From positions 62,001-126,000 of the forward strand of contig DGQP01000001.1 of the NCBI GenBank assembly GCA_002400415.1: a DNA stretch of 64,000 nt. Reading direction: 5' to 3'. The stretch comes from Chitinophagaceae bacterium UBA4411. Lineage in GTDB: Bacteria > Bacteroidota > Bacteroidia > Chitinophagales > Chitinophagaceae. The notes under the pieces are model-generated. The model did not search any database and was not told the origin of the DNA. It was given only the letters and a program-made list of their open reading frames with translations. Below, in pieces: positions 35,487 through 44,105 of the stretch (position 1 is the first letter of the stretch; every line of letters starts with the position of its first letter). Made by a program: the position numbers and the translations under genes.

Positions 35487-36092
35487 ATGAAGAAGATAGA
35501 ACTGGAAATAGTGGCCCTTTCCCATAGCATCACACAGACGCATTCCTATGCCGTGGTACTGGGGGAAGTGAATGGATTAAGGCGTCTTCCGATCGTTATC
35601 GGTGGCTTTGAAGCTCAGGCAATTGCTGTGGCACTGGAAAAAATGCAACCCAGCCGCCCGCTGACGCACGACCTGATGAAGAATTTCCTGAATGCTTTTG
35701 CAATTGATCTTCATGAGATCATTATCTGCGACCTGCAGGAAGGTATCTTCTATTCTAAACTGCTTTGTTCTTCTGCCAACGATACTATTGAAATAGATTC
35801 CAGGACCTCTGATGCATTGGCGCTGGCTGTTCGTTTTGGCTGCCCCATTTATACTTATGAGAATATTTTAGAAAGTGCAGGCATACTGATGGAGGACACC
35901 GAAAAAACCGGCAAAAAGAAAAAAGTAAAACAGGAAGCCATGGTGGAAAATGATGCAACTACCGGCAATGAAGACCTGAAAACCATGACACTGGAAGAAT
36001 TAAACCACCTGCTGAACGAAGTCTTGGACAACGAAGATTATATCAGGGCTATCGCTATCCGTGACGAGATCAACAGCCGCAAAAAGAAATAA
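35487..36092 (+). CDS. Bifunctional nuclease (DUF151) family protein with UvrB/UvrC-like motif
   Basis: A 201-residue protein. Residues 1-135 are the BFN/DUF151 domain: LRRLPIVIGGFEAQAIA, MQPSRPLTHDLM and the SRTSDALALAVRFGCPIY block. The charged linker (EKTGKKKKVKQE) leads to a C-terminal UVR-like segment, LEELNHLLNEVLDNEDYIRA and AIRDEI. Plant and some bacterial members have been reported as nucleases; in Bacteroidota the role is not established. It is a single gene with a possible -7 element TAGTTTCG about 10 bp upstream of the start. Confidence 0.9.
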   Translation: MKKIELEIVALSHSITQTHSYAVVLGEVNGLRRLPIVIGGFEAQAIAVALEKMQPSRPLTHDLMKNFLNAFAIDLHEIIICDLQEGIFYSKLLCSSANDTIEIDSRTSDALALAVRFGCPIYTYENILESAGILMEDTEKTGKKKKVKQEAMVENDATTGNEDLKTMTLEELNHLLNEVLDNEDYIRAIAIRDEINSRKKK

Positions 36093-36184
36093 AAATCTCT
36101 AAAAGCTGTAATTGCATTTCTTCCCCGAATGCACTATTTTACCAGTCCAACTTTTTGAAAAAACCGACCGTAACCTTTTATTCT

Positions 36185-37015
36185 ATGATTGTTTTCCCAA
36201 ACAGTAAGATCAACCTCGGCCTTCGGGTTCTCCGAAAACGTAATGATGGCTACCATGACCTGGAAACCGTATTCTACCCGATCAAACTGACCGATATACT
36301 CGAGATAACCCCCCTCACCACCACGGTCAAAACATTCAGCATCCCATTCAGTAAAAGTGGCTTTGTGATTGAAGGCGACCCCAGCGATAACCTTTGTATT
36401 AAGGCTTATGGTATGCTGAAAAAAGATTTCCCTAAACTGCCAAACGTACAAATTCACTTGCATAAAGCCGTTCCGGCCGGCGCGGGTTTGGGTGGCGGCA
36501 GCGCTGATGCTGCTTTTACCCTGCTGTTACTGAACAAAGAATTTAAACTGGAACTCACCCGGGAACAATTATTACAGTATGCCCTGAAACTCGGCAGCGA
36601 CTGCCCGTTCTTTATCATTAACAAACCCTGCCACGCCACAGGCAGAGGTGAGCAACTCACCCCGATCGGGCTTGACCTGTCTGCTTACAAAATTGTAGTA
36701 GTCAACCCCCGCATACATATCAATACAGGGAGAGCCTTCCTGCACATTAAACCTTCTGTTCCTGAACGGACATTGAAAGAGATCATAACCCAGCCGATTG
36801 AACGATGGAAAGATGAACTGGTAAATGATTTTGAAAAATGGGTATTTACTGAATACAAACAAGTGGTGGAAATCAAAGACCAGTTGTATATTAAAGGAGC
36901 TGTCTTTGCTTCAATGAGCGGCAGTGGCAGTACTGTCTTTGGAATATTCGATAAAAGCAAACAGTTAGACCTCCATTTTCCGGAGCATTATTTTGTAAAG
37001 GAGCTCGCCAACTGA
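36185..37015 (+). CDS. ispE: 4-diphosphocytidyl-2-C-methyl-D-erythritol kinase
   Basis: A 276-residue GHMP kinase of the non-mevalonate isoprenoid pathway that phosphorylates CDP-ME. Motif 1 is NSKINLGLRVLRKRNDGYHD (about 5-24), the phosphate loop PAGAGLGGGSADAAF (about 96-110) and motif 3 GAVFASMSGSGSTVFG near the C-terminus. I start at ATG 36185; an upstream TTG in frame would add ten residues not seen in the family. queD follows after 57 bp on the same strand. Confidence 0.95.
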   Translation: MIVFPNSKINLGLRVLRKRNDGYHDLETVFYPIKLTDILEITPLTTTVKTFSIPFSKSGFVIEGDPSDNLCIKAYGMLKKDFPKLPNVQIHLHKAVPAGAGLGGGSADAAFTLLLLNKEFKLELTREQLLQYALKLGSDCPFFIINKPCHATGRGEQLTPIGLDLSAYKIVVVNPRIHINTGRAFLHIKPSVPERTLKEIITQPIERWKDELVNDFEKWVFTEYKQVVEIKDQLYIKGAVFASMSGSGSTVFGIFDKSKQLDLHFPEHYFVKELAN

Positions 37016-37072
37016 TACCTCTCATATCCTCTTTCCGGGCAGACCACTACATTTGCACAAAACTGCAATGGC

Positions 37073-37429
37073 ATGGAGATTTACAAAGAATTTGCTTTTG
37101 ACGCTGCCCATTTTCTGCCCAATGTTCCGGAAGGCCATAAATGCAAACAGATGCATGGACACACGTATCATCTGCGGGTGTATGTCAGCGGCACACCGGA
37201 TAAGGAATTCGGCTGGATTATTGATTTTAAAGAATTAAAAGACAGTATCCTGCCATTGATCGACCAGGTGGACCACCGGGTAATGAATGATGTTCCCGGG
37301 TTGGAGAATCCCACCGCTGAAAATATTACCCTTTGGTTCTGGAACAAATTAAAACCCCAGTTGCCGGGCCTGAGCCGCATAGAACTGAAAGAAACACCCA
37401 CTACCGGTGTTATCTATGATGGTCATTAA
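37073..37429 (+). CDS. queD: 6-carboxy-5,6,7,8-tetrahydropterin synthase
   Basis: A 118-residue zinc enzyme that turns dihydroneopterin triphosphate into 6-carboxytetrahydropterin, the second step to queuosine. Zinc ligands are His13 (DAAHFLP), His28 and His30 (MHGHTYH), with catalytic Cys24 (KCKQMHGH). The C-terminal NPTAENITLWFWNKL and IELKETPTTGVIY are typical. TACATTTG at 37048-37055 is a probable -7 element. No other queuosine gene and no preQ1 riboswitch are near. Confidence 0.95.
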   Translation: MEIYKEFAFDAAHFLPNVPEGHKCKQMHGHTYHLRVYVSGTPDKEFGWIIDFKELKDSILPLIDQVDHRVMNDVPGLENPTAENITLWFWNKLKPQLPGLSRIELKETPTTGVIYDGH

Positions 37430-37480
37430 TTTTCAGGCTATCTTTTGTATCTTGCAACTGTGTTATTCCATTACAACATA

Positions 37481-37590
37481 ACGCCAAGAGATTTTCTTAC
37501 CTCCAATCTCGATCTGCTCAATCACCGATGACGCATCGTGGCAACCGGCTTTGGACAAGCCGGTAATTTCCTGTCCCCTTTTCTTTTTGA
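37481..37590. other. Hairpin-rich leader region before rocD
   Basis: The 190-bp gap contains two neighbouring hairpins on the plus strand, CGATG-ACG-CATCG (37526-37538) and ACCGGCTT-TGGAC-AAGCCGGT (37544-37564), joined by GGCA. The 3' part (GGCAACC then GGTAATTTCC) recalls SAM-I riboswitches, but the essential 5' core is absent. Function unassigned. Confidence 0.25.
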
Positions 37591-37620
37591 ATTTTACTTT
37601 TCACGCAACAATTGTTTTTT

Positions 37621-38856
37621 ATGCAATCAACCATCACGATGTCAGCATTAACACAACACTATCTTGAACTGGAAGAGAACTATGGCGCTCATAATTATCA
37701 TCCGTTGCCCGTGGTACTGAACCGTGGTGAGGGCGTTTTTGTATGGGATGTGGATGGCAAACGCTATTATGATTTCCTCAGTGGTTACTCCGCCGTAAAC
37801 CAGGGACACTGCCATCCAAAAATCGTGAAAGCCTTTATTGAACAGGCACAACAATTAACCCTCACCAGCCGGGCATTCCATAGTGATCAGTTGGGAGAAT
37901 ATACGAGGTATATTACAGCGTATTTTAGCTATGACAAGGTATTACCAATGAATACCGGCGTGGAAGCAGTGGAAACAGCCATCAAGCTCTGCCGCAAATG
38001 GGCTTATGAAGTAAAGGGGATAGCAGAAGGCGAAGCGGTGATTATTGTTTGCGAAGGAAATTTTCATGGCCGCACCACGTCTGTCATCTCCTTTAGCAGT
38101 GATCCTTCTGCCAGGAAAAACTTCGGACCTTACATGCCCGGCTTTACTGCTATACCTTATAACGATACGGATGCACTGGCCAAAGCGCTGGACAATAAAA
38201 ATATTGCCGGTTTTTTAGTGGAACCCATACAAGGAGAAGCCGGGGTGCTGGTACCGGATGATGGTTACCTTGCTAAAGCAAAAGATCTTTGTGAGGCTGC
38301 CAATGTATTATTCATCGGTGATGAGATACAAACCGGGCTGGCCAGAACAGGAAAGATGCTGGCCTGTGATCATGAAAATGTGCGCCCGGATATTTTAATC
38401 CTTGGTAAAGCGTTGAGCGGCGGTATGCTCCCCGTAAGTGCTGTCCTTACTGATGATGAGATCATGATGACGATTAAACCCGGTGAACATGGCTCCACTT
38501 ACGGCGGCAATCCTTTAGCCTGTAAAACAGCTATCGCGGCCCTGCAGGTATTAAAAGACGAACAGATGACTGCACAGGCTGAAATTATGGGTGAACTATT
38601 ACGCAGTGAGCTGAGGGCAATTAATTCACGGCATATTGCTTTGGTCCGGGGTAAAGGACTGTTGAATGCTATCGTTATTGATCATACTGATAAAGAAGCT
38701 GCCTGGGATCTTTGTTTGCAGCTGAAAGAAAACGGCTTACTGGCCAAACCCACACATGGCGATAAGATACGTTTTGCACCACCTTTAGTAATCACGAGGG
38801 AACAGGTACTGGAATCTGTTGATATCATCCGCAGGAGCCTGGCTGTGCTGGATTGA
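37621..38856 (+). CDS. rocD: Ornithine--oxo-acid transaminase
   Basis: A 411-residue PLP enzyme that converts ornithine and 2-oxoglutarate to glutamate semialdehyde and glutamate. Family blocks are NYHPLPVVLNRGEGVFVWD, DFLSGYSAVNQGHCHPKI, MNTGVEAVETAIK (PLP phosphate site), GNFHGRTTSVISFSSD, FIGDEIQTGLARTG (Asp of the pyridine ring) and ILGKALSGG (Schiff-base Lys, about residue 263). HNYHPLP marks ornithine rather than acetylornithine aminotransferases. The start may be here or at an ATG six codons later (37639). It is not in an arginine operon. Confidence 0.93.
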   Translation: MQSTITMSALTQHYLELEENYGAHNYHPLPVVLNRGEGVFVWDVDGKRYYDFLSGYSAVNQGHCHPKIVKAFIEQAQQLTLTSRAFHSDQLGEYTRYITAYFSYDKVLPMNTGVEAVETAIKLCRKWAYEVKGIAEGEAVIIVCEGNFHGRTTSVISFSSDPSARKNFGPYMPGFTAIPYNDTDALAKALDNKNIAGFLVEPIQGEAGVLVPDDGYLAKAKDLCEAANVLFIGDEIQTGLARTGKMLACDHENVRPDILILGKALSGGMLPVSAVLTDDEIMMTIKPGEHGSTYGGNPLACKTAIAALQVLKDEQMTAQAEIMGELLRSELRAINSRHIALVRGKGLLNAIVIDHTDKEAAWDLCLQLKENGLLAKPTHGDKIRFAPPLVITREQVLESVDIIRRSLAVLD

Positions 38857-38967
38857 TTGCCCGGTATCAGTACTGATAAGAATCAATACCTGCCGGTTGA
38901 TGGAACAGGGAGCGATCTTTGATAAATCAGTAATTTGTCCTGCATTAATTCAGAACAAAGAACTAAT

Positions 38968-39684
38968 ATGGACACACATCTTCATCATGACAACGTCACA
39001 CACAAAGAAGAGCATTTAAAGAGCAGTGAAGCACTCCGGGATATAGTAATCGGTATGAGTGACGGGCTCACGGTACCTTTTGCATTAGCCGCCGGTTTAA
39101 GTGGCGCTGTTGAGTCCACTTCCATTATCGTTATAGCAGGCATAGCTGAAGTGGCAGCCGGTTCTATTGCTATGGGACTGGGTGGCTACCTGGCTGGCAA
39201 AACCGAACAGGACCACTATAACAGTGAGCTGAAGCGAGAATACTATGAAGTGGATAATCTCCGTCACCTGGAAATAGAAGAAACCAAAGATTTTTTCGCC
39301 AATATCGGCTTAAGCAAAGAACTGCAGGAAAAAGCTACAGAGGAAATTGCGCAGGATAAAAACCGCTGGGTGGACTTTATGATGAAATATGAGCTGGGCC
39401 TGGAAAAACCTGATCCCAAAAGAGCCACCAAGTCAGCCATGAATATTGGCCTCTCCTATGTAGTGGGGGGATTAGTCCCTCTCAGTCCCTATTTCTTTGC
39501 AGACTCGCCGATAGAAGCTTTGACCATCTCCGTAATTGTTACATTAATCTGCCTGTTTGTTTTCGGATTCTTCAAAAGCAGGATCACCGGAATCAACCCC
39601 TGGATTGGCGCCCTCCGGGTTATGCTAATCGGAGCCCTGGCTGCCGGCGCGGCCTTTGCGGTTGCCAAATTATTTGAAGGGTAG
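38968..39684 (+). CDS. VIT1/CCC1-type transporter
   Basis: A 238-residue membrane protein with five hydrophobic helices and the family motifs VIGMSDGLTVPFALAAGLSG (about 22-41) and EVAAGSIAMGLGGYLAGKTE, followed by the cytoplasmic helical metal-binding region rich in Glu (ELKREYYEVDNLRHLEIEE). Plant and yeast relatives export Fe2+ or Mn2+ from the cytosol. The N-terminus has an unusual His cluster (MDTHLHHDNVTHKEEH) that may bind metal. It lies 111 bp after rocD on the same strand. Confidence 0.9.
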   Translation: MDTHLHHDNVTHKEEHLKSSEALRDIVIGMSDGLTVPFALAAGLSGAVESTSIIVIAGIAEVAAGSIAMGLGGYLAGKTEQDHYNSELKREYYEVDNLRHLEIEETKDFFANIGLSKELQEKATEEIAQDKNRWVDFMMKYELGLEKPDPKRATKSAMNIGLSYVVGGLVPLSPYFFADSPIEALTISVIVTLICLFVFGFFKSRITGINPWIGALRVMLIGALAAGAAFAVAKLFEG

Positions 39685-39718
39685 CTGCGCCTTGTTTACC
39701 GCGTTATAAAAAGGAAGA

Positions 39719-39738
39719 GCCGTGGTGGAAACCACGGC
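39719..39738 (-). terminator. Terminator of the T9SS protein gene (possibly bidirectional)
   Basis: Perfect 8-bp stem GCCGTGGT/ACCACGGC with a 4-nt loop. On the minus strand it is followed by TCTTCCTTTTT. Confidence 0.75.
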
Positions 39739-39784
39739 CCATGTTTAATCCGTACCCTAATGAAAACTTCGTTGGGATTTTCTG

Positions 39785-41146
39785 TTATCTTACGATAAAT
39801 GATTTATTGATTACAGTGATTGCTCCGGCAATCTGAAGGGTGTACATACCTGGCTTGATGGTTGAAGGCAGCTCAACAGAAGAAGTAACTGCACCGCCGG
39901 CATGGGCCAGTGATTTTGCATATACCTGTTGCCCGTTTGCACTCATCACTCTCAGCATATACTGGCCTTTTTCCAAACCTGTAGCCTGCAGTGATAAAGT
40001 ACTACCCGTAACAGGATTGGGATATAATACGACATCTGTCTGTGCTGCTTTGGTATCCACCTTCACGATCACACTGTATTTTTTACTGTTGTTTCCTTCC
40101 AGCGACTGTATACGGTAATAATTCACAGCGGCAGGATTAGCATCATAAAAACTATAATCTGCTTTGCCACCATCATTTTGCTTTGCCATCACATTGGCAA
40201 CAGTTGTAAAATCGACGCCGTTTGATGAACGTTCAACAACATAATTCAGTACATCTGTTTCAGTCATATTGCTCCATTCTAATTGCACACCGGTTCCTTT
40301 ACTATAGGCTTTTACATTGGCAAAATTTACAGGAAGAGGTGCACCAGCAGCGCCCAGGTTAGCCCAGGCAGCTGAAGCATTGGCAGCCTGTGTCGACTGG
40401 CCGGAACCATAAGCAACACGGATTGCATCCAAAGCCGCTATCGGTGAATTACCACTCTGGCGTAAAGCTATCTTATTCATATCATCCACACTACCGCCTG
40501 ATCCATCATACGTTTCTGATACATTAAGCCTGGTAAGAGTCGCAGAACCTGTTGCCGGTTCAGTTACGGTGGAAGGGTTCACCCACATATACATATCATC
40601 ATTAGTAGTACTTCCTGTAACGATATCATAGCGGATGGCGATCAGGTAGGTAGTATTAAAGGAGTGCGTTCCAGTCCACGATATCCCAGTACCGTTACCA
40701 GAAATCCCAAACTGGAGATTACCAGAATTGGTGCGGACATAAAACCTGCCTACAAAATCACCGGCATCGGTTCCCAGTGCCAGTATATAATCTCCGGCAG
40801 TCGTGGCACTTGTAACTCTTACTACGAAAGTAGTAAAGAAGGTACCTGTAGTACCCAGGGGTATAGTTGCACCGGTAAACAGTTTATGAGGATCCGTGCC
40901 ATTAGTCCCGATAGTCACATAGGTTCTTCCGCTTGAATAGGAAGGATACGTTAATGCACCTGTGTTATTTGTTTTGAAAACAACCTGCACATCAGTGCCG
41001 CCTCCATTCTGCACCCATGAGTTTTTTGTTCCCAGGTTTCCACTGGCTGTAAAAATGGTATTATCAAATTGTTCGGTGAGTTTTAACTGGGCTGTAGAAG
41101 CCAGCGCTGATAAAGAAAAAGCTGCAATTAGTAATAAATGTTTCAT
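39785..41146 (-). CDS. Secreted protein with T9SS type A sorting domain
   Basis: A 453-residue protein with a signal peptide (MKHLLLIAAFSLSALASTAQ), a 250-residue region with repeated Gly/Thr-rich beta strands, an Ig/FN3-like segment (GVQLEWSNMTETDVLNYVVE, about 290-365) and a C-terminal sorting domain (about 373-453) starting VVLYPNPVTGS and ending KPGMYTLQIAG...KSFIVR. It should be exported by the type IX system and attached or released at the surface. No enzymatic motif is visible, so I assign no function beyond the cell surface. Confidence 0.88.
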   Translation of the reverse strand: MKHLLLIAAFSLSALASTAQLKLTEQFDNTIFTASGNLGTKNSWVQNGGGTDVQVVFKTNNTGALTYPSYSSGRTYVTIGTNGTDPHKLFTGATIPLGTTGTFFTTFVVRVTSATTAGDYILALGTDAGDFVGRFYVRTNSGNLQFGISGNGTGISWTGTHSFNTTYLIAIRYDIVTGSTTNDDMYMWVNPSTVTEPATGSATLTRLNVSETYDGSGGSVDDMNKIALRQSGNSPIAALDAIRVAYGSGQSTQAANASAAWANLGAAGAPLPVNFANVKAYSKGTGVQLEWSNMTETDVLNYVVERSSNGVDFTTVANVMAKQNDGGKADYSFYDANPAAVNYYRIQSLEGNNSKKYSVIVKVDTKAAQTDVVLYPNPVTGSTLSLQATGLEKGQYMLRVMSANGQQVYAKSLAHAGGAVTSSVELPSTIKPGMYTLQIAGAITVINKSFIVR

Positions 41147-41344
41147 TGTTCAGGGTTTGTATATTCAGATTAAATCATTATGCTTTCATACAGTGCAGGC
41201 AATACAGAGCCTTCGTCCATGACGGCCGGTTTGCCAGTGATAATCAGCCATTGCTGGATCAATGATCACTTCAATCAGTAAATTTTAAAGGATCAGGTAC
41301 GGATCTTCGGAGGATGTGGAATTACGTGGGTGATAATACGAGTA

Positions 41345-41375
41345 CAAATATAGAAGAAAACCGTATTTTCTGCAA
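41345..41375 (-). promoter_or_regulatory. Promoter of the T9SS protein gene
   Basis: On the minus strand TTG (41375-41373), 20 bp, TATATTTG (41352-41345); a close match to the Bacteroidota consensus. The mRNA would have a leader of about 190 nt before the ATG at 41146. Confidence 0.75.
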
Positions 41376-41481
41376 TTTTTTTAAGATTTTTTACAGGAAA
41401 ATTTACTGCAATTAATAGAATCCACTTACTAAAACAGCCCGCCAGGCCCGGATGTCCCTTCAGGATAACTGGCTCAAAAAA

Positions 41482-41504
41482 GAAAGGACCTTTTGGGTCC
41501 TTTC
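41482..41504 (-). terminator. Terminator of candidate RNA B
   Basis: Perfect 9-bp stem GAAAGGACC/GGTCCTTTC with 5-nt loop; on the minus strand it is followed directly by TTTTTTG. No annotated gene ends here, which implies an unannotated minus-strand transcript. Confidence 0.85.
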
Positions 41505-41695
41505 CGTTTTATGGGGTTCTTCAGTTGGCTTCCAAGATTACAATCCACCCGGATTCTTTACAAGCTCAGCTTCACCGTCACTAATAAGCAGATTATAAAT
41601 AATCATCGTTTTCACCGAAACGCCTTTATAACCCCTGACTTCTCCAAAACGAACAAAAAGCTATGCAGGGAAACTGACCCGGGGAGAAACTAATA
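41482..41695 (-). ncRNA. Candidate structured RNA B (no family recognised)
   Basis: Minus-strand unit with a possible -7 element TATTTTTG (41704-41697) and a strong terminator. Three nested long-range helices enclose the centre: 41646-41651 with 41505-41510 (CGTTTT/AAAACG), 41630-41635 with 41513-41518 (GGGGTT/AACCCC), and 41617-41624 with 41527-41533 (GGC-TTTC/GGAAGCC with one bulge and one U-G pair). Inside are three hairpins: 41591-41604 (GATTA/TAATC), 41562-41572 (AAGC/GCTT) and 41542-41555 (AATCC/GGATT). The U-G pair and U tail fit the minus strand only. I recognise no riboswitch, 6S, SRP, RNase P or tmRNA signature. A 25-codon frame inside (GTG 41615 to TAA 41538, ending VKNPGGL) could be an alternative product. 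The rest of the 680-bp gap (41147-41825) holds only the promoter of the T9SS gene. Confidence 0.45.
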
Positions 41696-41825
41696 ACAAA
41701 AATAGAAGTACTGTTGCCAGTCCGCCAGCGGGTTATATTATTAAATTATGAGCAATGCCAGGTGGATTGTCTTTCTAGAGCTATAAATGTCTTCTTCACA
41801 ACAGAGAAGGGTGGCCTGTTATACT

Positions 41826-42236
41826 CTATTTTTCCGGCCGGGTTTCCTTGAGTTCCACATCCGGGAACAGGGCCGAAACCAGCATGAGCAGGGAAGCCAG
41901 CACTAACAGGAACAGGCCGGTTTGCCGCTCCGGGCATTCCCCCCCCGAACAGGTACCCAGCACAAAATAATTACGGGCCGTCCAGGCCAGGTTAATGGCC
42001 ACAATCGCCAGGTTCAGCCGCTTCGCCCATACCCTTGGAATCAGCGTCAACGGAATAAACAACAAGGCCATGAGCAGGTTGATATAACCGGGCCTGCCAA
42101 AACTAAAATCGGGAGTAATTGACCCATCAATCCCGGTCACAATAATTTGTCTGGACCCGATAACAACCCAGGGCATGAAACAGGCTACGACAAGAACCAC
42201 AGCAGCGGCCACACCGGCCCATTTCAGGTAACGCAT
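41826..42236 (-). CDS. Small four-helix membrane protein, function unknown
   Basis: A 136-residue protein with hydrophobic segments near residues 5-26, 46-64, 70-85 and 105-125. The first loop is FMPWVVIGSRQIIVTGIDGS; the third loop has two Cys (GTCSGGECPE). I do not recognise a named family, although the FMPWV...V.G..G pattern is seen in small predicted membrane proteins of many bacteria. I choose the ATG giving MRYLKWAG; an upstream frame extension has no protein-like character. It lies about 140 bp after the barrel-protein gene but beyond that gene's terminator, so it is probably transcribed separately. Confidence 0.75.
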   Translation of the reverse strand: MRYLKWAGVAAAVVLVVACFMPWVVIGSRQIIVTGIDGSITPDFSFGRPGYINLLMALLFIPLTLIPRVWAKRLNLAIVAINLAWTARNYFVLGTCSGGECPERQTGLFLLVLASLLMLVSALFPDVELKETRPEK

Positions 42237-42317
42237 AAAATAAAATTGGGAAGCAAGATAATGATTTCTGCTGCACCTCACTTCAAACCCTTCCTCCCCG
42301 CAGAGAGGAGACAAAAA

Positions 42318-42351
42318 AAGAACAACGCCTCCCGGTGAAGACGTTGTTCTT
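42318..42351 (-). terminator. Terminator of the outer-membrane barrel gene
   Basis: Perfect 10-bp stem AAGAACAACG/CGTTGTTCTT with a 14-nt loop; on the minus strand a T6 run follows. Confidence 0.85.
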
Positions 42352-42377
42352 AAAAGTTACAGGAACAGGAAAATAGT

Positions 42378-43079
42378 TTATAACCGGAAGCCAACCGTCA
42401 GGCTCAGTACACGATGTTTGTTCTTTTCATCTGCACTGCTGTTGCTTCCGCTTTGCAGTTTGGCTAATCCCAATCCATAGTTTACTGATATCACAGCCGA
42501 TTTAGTTTCAATGCCCGCCAGTCCGTTCAGGCCATAATCAAACCGTTTCATGATCCCGTAACCGGCTCCTTCTTCATAATTAAATGTTGTGGGATCATCA
42601 TTGGACCATTCAATTTTATTCTCGCTGCTGAATGAAGTGCCGAGAAATTTCCCGTTTACTTTATTCTTACCGGCAATACCCATGGCGATATAAGGGCCGG
42701 CTCCTGCAAAAAATTTCACCGGACCGGTAGGCGTTTTAAAAACAAGATTCACGGGCACTTCAAGATAATAAGGATTGGTAGTAGCCCTGTAGTACGTGGC
42801 ATCATTGGTATTGCCTGATTGTGTTTTGGATCCTTTGCCTGTAAATAATAAACCCGGCTGCACTGAAAGAAAAGAGGCCAATGGCAGATCACCAATAATG
42901 CCCAGCTGGAAGCTGCCCAGTGTTTTATTATCATCCACACTGCCGTCATTAGTGATACTGATATTGGCCATATTGAAACCAGCACGGATAAAGGCAGATG
43001 ATTGTTGTGCGTTCACGGTTACCACAGTCATACATAATGCTGCGATAAAGAATACGAATTGTTTATACATAGTTTTCAT
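42378..43079 (-). CDS. Outer-membrane beta-barrel protein (PorT/OmpW-like, outer-membrane-barrel-2 type)
   Basis: A 233-residue protein with signal peptide (cleavage after VNAQQ, about residue 26) and eight or so amphipathic strands such as SAFIRAGFNMANISI, LGIIGDLPLASFLSVQPGLLF, YYLEVPVNLVFKTPTGPVKFFAGAGPYIAMG and the C-terminal HRVLSLTVGFRL. This is the PorT-family domain that is very common in Bacteroidota; most members have no known function, and this one is not in a T9SS cluster. A 13-bp palindrome, GCAAGGACCTTGC (43101-43113), lies just upstream of the start. Confidence 0.88.
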   Translation of the reverse strand: MKTMYKQFVFFIAALCMTVVTVNAQQSSAFIRAGFNMANISITNDGSVDDNKTLGSFQLGIIGDLPLASFLSVQPGLLFTGKGSKTQSGNTNDATYYRATTNPYYLEVPVNLVFKTPTGPVKFFAGAGPYIAMGIAGKNKVNGKFLGTSFSSENKIEWSNDDPTTFNYEEGAGYGIMKRFDYGLNGLAGIETKSAVISVNYGLGLAKLQSGSNSSADEKNKHRVLSLTVGFRL

Positions 43080-43337
43080 TTTTGTGTTACCACCCCTTTT
43101 GCAAGGACCTTGCCAGACTTTCTCAGGTCCCTCCTTTGCAGGCAGGTGTATTTACGGACACTGCATAGATCGTAATTGCAGGTTCTAAAAGAATTTAAAG
43201 ACAGGTAGCCGGGCAATAAGTTTAATCACCGTCACATATCTTCAAAAAAAATCCTGTGTTTGGCGGGAAAATGACAGCCAAACAGGAAAAGCAGATAAGA
43301 GTATACTTCCCGTTAATTGTAGTTTGTAAATACCGGT

Positions 43338-44027
43338 CTAACTGTTATTATAAACTTTGATCACCGGTTCTCTTAATGTCGCAGCTTCATCCCTGCAATA
43401 AAAATGTATAATGCCGGCAATACTATCAGCATTCACCCATTTTGACGGGTCAGCATCCGGCATGCTCTTCCTGTTCTGCGGGGTATCAATCGTGGAAGGA
43501 ACGACAACACTGGTTACCACATTCGTTTCCCGGGCTTCATCATTCATTAATTCTGCCAGACGGAAAATGAGAGATTTGGCCAGGCCATAAGCCACCATCC
43601 CTTTACTATTGTGCATATCCAGCCCGGGCCTTGCACCAATCAAAAAAATACGACCACTACCCTGTTTCATCATTTGTAAAAAAACAGGCCGGGCAATATT
43701 ATAAGCAGTTTCAAAATTCAGTTGTAATTGCTGGCTGACAGCGGTTGTCCCGGTTTCTGCAATCGATCCCATTGCAAAGCCTCCGACAGTAAGCACAGCG
43801 GCATCGATTGTCCCATTCCTGCTGGAAACAGAAGATACAAACTGCCGGGCCGCTTCTTCCTCCGTAAGATTTACAGAGGCAGTTTCAAAATACTCATGTG
43901 GTACGAAAAGCCCCGCGGGATCTTTGGGCAGCAAAGTACCGATCACCCTGTATCCTTCTGCAAGAAATTTTTTACTGACAGCCCGGCCGAGATTCCCGGA
44001 AACACCGGTAATAATTACCGTTTTCAT
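43338..44027 (-). CDS. Short-chain dehydrogenase/reductase (SDR)
   Basis: A 229-residue NAD(P)-dependent oxidoreductase. The cofactor glycine motif is TGVSGNLG (7-14), LTVGG stands near the NNAG position, and the catalytic Tyr147 and Lys151 are in AYGLAKS. The catalytic Ser position reads FLIGARPGLD, so the usual Ser/Thr is replaced by Gly-Ala, which may lower or change activity. Last gene of the minus-strand EamA-GNAT-ilvE-SDR run, 78 bp after ilvE. Substrate unknown. Confidence 0.88.
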   Translation of the reverse strand: MKTVIITGVSGNLGRAVSKKFLAEGYRVIGTLLPKDPAGLFVPHEYFETASVNLTEEEAARQFVSSVSSRNGTIDAAVLTVGGFAMGSIAETGTTAVSQQLQLNFETAYNIARPVFLQMMKQGSGRIFLIGARPGLDMHNSKGMVAYGLAKSLIFRLAELMNDEARETNVVTSVVVPSTIDTPQNRKSMPDADPSKWVNADSIAGIIHFYCRDEAATLREPVIKVYNNS

Positions 44028-44105
44028 GATTCTTTTTTTATACAGTGAATCTACGAAATAAAAAACGGCTTATTATACCGGCTTCAGGCAATCTGTTACA
44101 TATCT

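Noticed and set aside
37016..37072. preQ1 riboswitch upstream of queD
   Set aside because: Only 57 bp between genes and no preQ1 aptamer pattern; a plain promoter is sufficient.
37481..37590. SAM-I riboswitch upstream of rocD
   Set aside because: Only the 3' half resembles SAM-I; the kink-turn and GGAGGGA/GGCC core are missing, and rocD is not a SAM-related gene. Kept only as an unassigned structured leader.
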